Source: Albimonas marina
GTDB taxonomy: Bacteria > Pseudomonadota > Alphaproteobacteria > Rhodobacterales > Rhodobacteraceae
DNA: 64,000 nt
Direction of reading: 5' to 3'
Assembly: GCF_029223255.1 (NCBI RefSeq)
Contig: NZ_JARHUC010000004.1
Location: 248,001 to 312,000 of the forward strand
Part shown: piece by piece, positions 59,989 to 64,000 of the stretch
Layout: every line of letters begins with the position of its first letter
Numbering within the stretch: position 1 is the stretch's first letter
Notes under the pieces: generated by a model
The model's input: the letters and a program-made list of their open reading frames with translations, nothing else
Databases searched by the model: none
What the model was told of the DNA's origin: nothing
Made by a program: the position numbers and the translations under genes

Positions 59989-60795
59989 CTAAAGCTGCCG
60001 CAGGAACACGTGCAGGCTCGCGTCCATCGCCGCGGGCAGCGTCGCCTGCAGGGCGCGCATCGCCCGCCAGGCCAGCGCCGAGCGGCCGGCGTAGGCGGGC
60101 TCGGAGTTCCAGCCGTGGACATGGTGGCTCCACGCCTCCCCCGGGAAGGCGCGCAGCAGGTCGGCGCGGGTGTTGAGGCGGTAGAAGGCGGGGAACACGT
60201 CCTCAGACCGCCGGTGGGGCTGCGCGCGGGAGAGGACGGCGGCATGCAGCCGTCCGGGGATCGCGCGCGAGGCGAGCGAGACCAGGCCCAGCCGGTTGGG
60301 CGTGCGCGCGCACAGCCAGCCGCCGGGGCGCAGCAACCGCCGGCACTCGCGCGCGAAGGCGTGCGGATGCTCGACATGCTCCAGCACGTGATCGGCCAGC
60401 AGCAGGTCCACCGAGGCGTCGGGCAGGGGCACCGCGTTCGGCGAGGTCATCACCAGCGCGTCGTCGAGCGACGGGTTGGCCAGCACCGCCGGGTCCGGGT
60501 CCGCCCCGATCACCCGCGCGCAGCGCCCGCGCAGGTCCATCAGCGTGCGCCGGAACGAGACGGGATCGTCCTGGTGCGCCCGTCCCCGCCCGGCGCCCAG
60601 GTCGAGCGTCACGGCCTGCGGCTCCAGCAGCGCGGCCACGCGCACGTAGAAGATCACCGTGCCGTCGATGGCCGAGAAGCCGCCCGCCCCGCTCTCGGGA
60701 TGCAGGCGCGCCCGCAGGCGTTGCATCGGCGGATCCGCGGCCTGCGGCGCCTCCCGCGCCGGGGGCGAAACGGAGGGATCGAGGGTCTGCGTCAT
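59989..60795 (-). CDS. Class I SAM-dependent methyltransferase
   Basis: A 268-residue methyltransferase of the Methyltransf_11/25 type. The SAM-binding loop is VTLDLGAGRGRAH near residue 64, followed by GADPDPAVLANP (acidic residue after strand 2), PLPDASVDLLLADHVLEHVEHP and the RRLLRPGGWL strand. The start at MTQTLDPSVS overlaps the upstream sulfotransferase-like stop by 4 bp (ATGA), showing a coupled pair. The substrate may be a sugar or glycolipid, judged by neighbours. Confidence 0.87.
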   Translation of the reverse strand: MTQTLDPSVSPPAREAPQAADPPMQRLRARLHPESGAGGFSAIDGTVIFYVRVAALLEPQAVTLDLGAGRGRAHQDDPVSFRRTLMDLRGRCARVIGADPDPAVLANPSLDDALVMTSPNAVPLPDASVDLLLADHVLEHVEHPHAFARECRRLLRPGGWLCARTPNRLGLVSLASRAIPGRLHAAVLSRAQPHRRSEDVFPAFYRLNTRADLLRAFPGEAWSHHVHGWNSEPAYAGRSALAWRAMRALQATLPAAMDASLHVFLRQL

Positions 60796-61682
60796 CGAGC
60801 GGCTCCTTCGGGAGGGGGCGCGGAGGGACCGGGAAGGGGGGGCGGGGCGGACAGCCCGGCGGGGGCGCGGGCGCGCAGGACGTCGTGCCAGGCGCGGGCG
60901 CGGACCTGCAGGCGGGCGACGCGCGGGTCGGCGGCGGCGGCGCGCGCCACGACCTCGGCCGCGGCGGCCGCGCGGGCGCCGCGCCGGGCGCGCTCGGCCT
61001 CGGCCTGCGCGGGCGAGTAGCTGACATGCGCCCGCCCCACCCGGTCGCGCGTCAGCCGGTCGACCTGCGCCCAGGCTCCGGCCTCGCGCGCGGGCGACCA
61101 GTCGGGGACCGGCCAGTCCAGTGCGAACCGCGCGACCAGCGCCCGGGCCACCGCCGGGAACGGGCCGGTCGCGGCTTCGAACGGGACCACCAGCAGGCGG
61201 TCGACGGCGCCGGCCAGGCCCGCGTGGAAGCGCACATATTCCTCGAAGCCGAGCGCAGGGTCGTAGATCGCCGGCTCGCGCAGCAGCAGCGAGGCGACCG
61301 CGGCCTCGGGCGCGCGCAGCAGCAGCATCGCCGGCAGGCCGCGCCGCGCGGCCGCGCGCAGCGACGCGGCCGCGTGGAGGTGCTGGGCGACGCGCAGGCC
61401 CGGCCACGCCTCCCGCACGCAGCCCTCGATCCAGGAGTTGGCGGAGCGGGGAAACCCCTCCACCACCAGCTCCGTCGCCGGGCCCACCGCATGGTCGGGT
61501 CGCGCCAGGCGGGCGAGCGGCAGGTAGAGCCCGTCGAGCTCCGCCAGCCGGTTTCGCAGCCGCCGCCGCAGGCGGGGCAGGGCGCGCGGTGCGGCCGGAT
61601 GCTCCGGCGGGTCGGCGCCGCGCGCGGGCGGGTCGCCGCCCGGCGGAGGCGGCGCGAGGTCGACGACGGGGGACGAGCGCAT
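60792..61682 (-). CDS. Sulfotransferase-like P-loop protein
   Basis: A 296-residue protein with an early P-loop-type motif VVEGFPRSANSWIEG near residue 73, resembling the 5'-phosphosulfate binding loop of PAPS sulfotransferases, and LLLRAPEAAVASLLL, comparable to their 3'-phosphate-binding segment. The first 45 residues are Pro/Arg-rich. No signal peptide. It could also be a distant P-loop fold with another role, but the two motifs and the context of a methyltransferase and a flippase favour decoration of a surface polysaccharide. Confidence 0.72.
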   Translation of the reverse strand: MRSSPVVDLAPPPPGGDPPARGADPPEHPAAPRALPRLRRRLRNRLAELDGLYLPLARLARPDHAVGPATELVVEGFPRSANSWIEGCVREAWPGLRVAQHLHAAASLRAAARRGLPAMLLLRAPEAAVASLLLREPAIYDPALGFEEYVRFHAGLAGAVDRLLVVPFEAATGPFPAVARALVARFALDWPVPDWSPAREAGAWAQVDRLTRDRVGRAHVSYSPAQAEAERARRGARAAAAAEVVARAAAADPRVARLQVRARAWHDVLRARAPAGLSAPPPLPGPSAPPPEGAAR

Positions 61683-61818
61683 CGGGCGCCTCCCGGTCAG
61701 GGCCGCGGCGGGCGCGGCGGACTGCGGTGTGCGGGAACGATATGTTTACCAGTCTCGTTAAGATTGCGTTTCGCCGGGCCCGGTTCCCCGGCGGCGAGGC
61801 GCGAGGCGAGATCCGCAG

Positions 61819-63183
61819 ATGACCCGACCCCTGCCGCACGCCGCGCCCTTTCGCGCCGGCGGCGTCCTGGCGACGCTGCGTCGCGGCCGGTTCCTGCGCG
61901 CGCTGGGGGGCGCGGCCGTGGCGGTCGCGGCGGCGCGGGCGGCGCAGTTCGCCATGGCGCTGGCGCTGGGGATGCAGCTGGGGCCCGCGGGATTCGGCCA
62001 GGTCGCCTTCGCGCTGGGGGCCGGCACGCTGGCGGGGCAGCTCGGCGCCGGGGGCTGGCCCGGGCTCGCCGTGCGCCGGACCGAGGCGCTGGCCCCCCGC
62101 CCCGAGCGCCTGCGTCGCCTGATGGCCCTGTCGGCGCGGGCCGCCTGGCGGGGCGGGGCGCTGGCGGCGCTGGGCCTGGCGCTGGCGGCGGGAGCGGCGG
62201 CGCTGGCCGAGGCCCGCGCGCCGCAGGTCCTGCCCGCGGGCCTTGCCGAGGGCCTGGCGCTCGCCGCGCTGGTGGCGCCGGGGGCGGCGCTGCGGCGGCT
62301 GGGGCGCCAGCAGCTCTCGGCCTTGTTCCGCCCCGCGGCTGGCCTCGCGCTCGAGGATCTCGCCGCCCCCGCCGCCACGCTCGCGGCCGCGCTGGCGGCG
62401 ATCCCCGCCGGGGGGCTCGGTGGGGCCACGGCCGCCGTATTGGTATTCGCCGCGGCGGGCCTCGTCGCGGGCGGGGGCGCGCTGGCGCTGGCGCGGCGCA
62501 CGCAGGCCGGAGCGTCGATCCGGACCGCTCGCGCCGACGCCGCCTCCGTCCAGGAGGCGCCCCTCGACGAGGCGGCGGTATGGCGGGCCGAGGCGCGGGC
62601 GCTTCTGCCCTCTCTCGCGCCGCGGATGCTGCTGGCGCGGGCCGACATGCTGCTGATTGCGCCGATCCTGGGGTTCGAGGCGGCGGGCCTCTACGCCGCC
62701 GCCCAGCGCCTGGCCTTCCTGGTCAGCGCGCCGCCGCTGCTGCTGGCGCAGGTGCTGCAACCCTGGGCGAGCCGCGCCTTCCACGCCCGCGACCGGCGGA
62801 TGCTGCGCCGGACGCTGGGCGGAGGCCTCGTCGCGGTCGGCGCCTGGGCGGTTCCCGCAGTTGCGGCGGTGGCGTGGTTCCCTGAGACCCTGGCAGGCCT
62901 TTTCGGCGTGGGCTTCGAGGCGGCCGGCCGCCTCGCCGCGCCGCTGGCCCTGGCCGAGACGGCGGCGGCCCTGTCGGCGCAGCTGATGGTGGTGGCGATT
63001 TCGGGCCCTTGGATGCGCGCGCTGGGTCGGGTCGGCCTGGCGCTGGCCGCGGCGCAGGCGGCGGCGATCGCGCTGGGCGCGCCGGCCTGGGGCGTCCACG
63101 GCGCCGCCTGGACGGTCTGCGCGGCCTCCGCCGCGCTGGGCCTGGCGACGGCGCTGGCGGCCCGGGGCGCGTTGCGTCGGTGA
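61819..63183 (+). CDS. Polysaccharide flippase-like (Wzx/MATE-type) membrane protein
   Basis: A 454-residue membrane protein with about twelve helices and the pattern of polysaccharide-repeat exporters of the MOP superfamily: AARAAQFAMALALGMQLGPAGFGQVAFALG near the start (in parts QLGPAGFGQVAFA), and ILGFEAAGLYAAAQRLAFL in the middle. It is divergent from the sulfotransferase-like gene, with 136 bp between starts. It would move a lipid-linked glycan across the inner membrane. Confidence 0.82.
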   Translation: MTRPLPHAAPFRAGGVLATLRRGRFLRALGGAAVAVAAARAAQFAMALALGMQLGPAGFGQVAFALGAGTLAGQLGAGGWPGLAVRRTEALAPRPERLRRLMALSARAAWRGGALAALGLALAAGAAALAEARAPQVLPAGLAEGLALAALVAPGAALRRLGRQQLSALFRPAAGLALEDLAAPAATLAAALAAIPAGGLGGATAAVLVFAAAGLVAGGGALALARRTQAGASIRTARADAASVQEAPLDEAAVWRAEARALLPSLAPRMLLARADMLLIAPILGFEAAGLYAAAQRLAFLVSAPPLLLAQVLQPWASRAFHARDRRMLRRTLGGGLVAVGAWAVPAVAAVAWFPETLAGLFGVGFEAAGRLAAPLALAETAAALSAQLMVVAISGPWMRALGRVGLALAAAQAAAIALGAPAWGVHGAAWTVCAASAALGLATALAARGALRR

Positions 63184-63362
63184 ACGCATCGTCGGTTGAG
63201 TCGACGGCAGGGAGCATTCCGCCTCGATCGCTCCGATGCCGGCAGGCAAGGCGGTGGACGGGTGGGCGCGGACGTCCAGACTGCAGGCGACCCACGCAGA
63301 GCCTCACGGCCCCCATCCTTCGGCCCAGTCCCGACGCCTGCGGCGTCGCCTGGCGCCAGAGA

Positions 63363-63378
63363 CCTCCGGCGCCGGAGG
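63363..63378. terminator. Self-complementary palindrome between convergent genes
   Basis: CCTCCGGCGCCGGAGG, a perfect 16-bp palindrome just before the stop of the next (minus-strand) gene and after the flippase-like gene. No T-run. Confidence 0.35.
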
Positions 63379-63379
63379 C

Positions 63380-64000
63380 TCATGCCGGGACGGCCTGCAT
63401 CCCTCTCTCCGCCGCCCGTCTTCGCCATCTCACGCTCAGCCAGGAGATCACCGCGATCGCGACCACGATCCGCAGCGAGGCGCGGATCGGGTAGGTCTGC
63501 AGCTTCAGCAGGCACACGAGGTAGAGGGGGAACAGCGCCGCGCTCAGCGCGTCGCCGTCCCGGAAGAACCCCAGCGTCAGTTGCCGCGTCGCCGCGAGGC
63601 AGGCCGCGAACAGCAGCGGCGGGGCGAGCGGATGGAAGTGCACCGCCTCGCCGAAGGCCGAGAACGGCACGTAGATGTTGATCCGCTGCTCCATCTCGCC
63701 CGCGTCGAACCCGTCGAGGAAGGAGGGGAGCGGGCTGAAGCTGAGCGCCTGGTAGCCTGGGTCGTAGACCGGCGCGTGGCGCAGGGCGTTGGCGAAGCTC
63801 ATGCCCGCGTCGAAGGAGGTCGCGCCCAGCTTCGCCGCCAGCCAGCCCAGGTGGCCGACGTCCAGCGCCTCGATCACCGGCAGCACCGAGGCGAGGCCCT
63901 GCGTCGCGTGCCCGCGGCCCGCCAGCGCCACCACGAAGCAGCCCAGGATCAGCGCGGTGTAGAGCGCGAAGGCGACGATCGCGCCCGTCCCTCCCCGGCG
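63380..64000 (-). CDS. Polytopic membrane protein, N-terminal part outside the window
   Basis: The frame is open from the stop at 63380 to the window edge with no upstream stop, so the N-terminus lies outside. About 206 residues are visible. The sequence upstream of a GTG at 63934 (FALYTALILGCF) is a hydrophobic helix, so that GTG is unlikely to be the start. More helices follow: PPLLFAACLAATRQLTLGFF, LYLVCLLKL and IVVAIAVISWLSV. No family motif is visible. An O-antigen polymerase or similar role is a guess from neighbours. Ends RGMQAVPA. Confidence 0.65.
   Translation of the reverse strand, partial: RRGGTGAIVAFALYTALILGCFVVALAGRGHATQGLASVLPVIEALDVGHLGWLAAKLGATSFDAGMSFANALRHAPVYDPGYQALSFSPLPSFLDGFDAGEMEQRINIYVPFSAFGEAVHFHPLAPPLLFAACLAATRQLTLGFFRDGDALSAALFPLYLVCLLKLQTYPIRASLRIVVAIAVISWLSVRWRRRAAERGMQAVPA

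Overview
The window is about 64 kb of very GC-rich chromosomal DNA (GC-ending codons almost everywhere; the few AT-rich patches lie between genes). Gene families and order point to an alphaproteobacterium of the Rhodobacterales: an Hsp20 gene followed by a DUF1150 gene, an lptC-lptA-lptB-rpoN-hpf-ptsN block, a folate-binding YgfZ-type protein, an FzlA-like GST, an NDUFA9-like SDR and three proteins with VPLPA-CTERM sorting tails. The genus cannot be fixed from sequence alone. Nearly everything is core or shell chromosome: there is no phage, integron, transposase or CRISPR array.

Layout. 0-7 kb: the 3' part of pnp with its terminator, a small zinc-ribbon gene, a VPLPA-CTERM protein, an uncharacterised AAA+ ATPase and a polytopic membrane protein. 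7-16 kb: tRNA-Val(CAC), a gph-like phosphatase divergent from glmU-glmS (UDP-GlcNAc supply), a lipoprotein, an AlkD-like protein, a second VPLPA-CTERM protein, then fmt and def (initiator Met formylation and deformylation). 16-25 kb: a MalY/PatB lyase, an SLC13 transporter with RCK_C domains, DUF808, a lipoprotein, hsp20-DUF1150, a serine beta-lactamase-fold protein, HupE/UreJ and a membrane protein. 25-32 kb: a long minus-strand block, rnd, kdsD, lptC, lptA, lptB, rpoN, hpf, ptsN, joining LPS transport with the sigma-54/PTS-Ntr system. 32-41 kb: DUF1493, tRNA-Leu(CAG), DUF1835, an NDUFA9-like SDR, and a tightly overlapping operon of a dihydroorotase-like gene, two Bcr/CflA-type MFS pumps and two rSAM/selenodomain-associated transferases. 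41-49 kb: ygfZ, an SDR, a TPR protein, queG, a third VPLPA-CTERM protein, fzlA, a Popeye-like membrane protein and mtgA. 49-57 kb: gltB and gltD (glutamate synthase) with a GFA-family gene between them. 57-64 kb: uppP, a quinone oxidoreductase, a Nudix protein, two short tandem repeats, then a surface-polysaccharide-like group (methyltransferase, sulfotransferase-like, flippase-like, and a membrane protein cut by the window edge).

The most unusual feature is a dispersed intergenic repeat of about 270-290 bp present in five copies (near 2.8, 14.9, 41.2, 42.4 and 49.6 kb). One half of each copy is a nested palindrome of about 165 bp. The arms differ between copies, but most differences are matched by complementary changes in the partner arm, so pairing is preserved. 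Two copies in opposite orientation flank ygfZ, and one sits between def and fmt. A second oddity is an 8-bp tandem repeat of almost 15 units just downstream of the methyltransferase gene.
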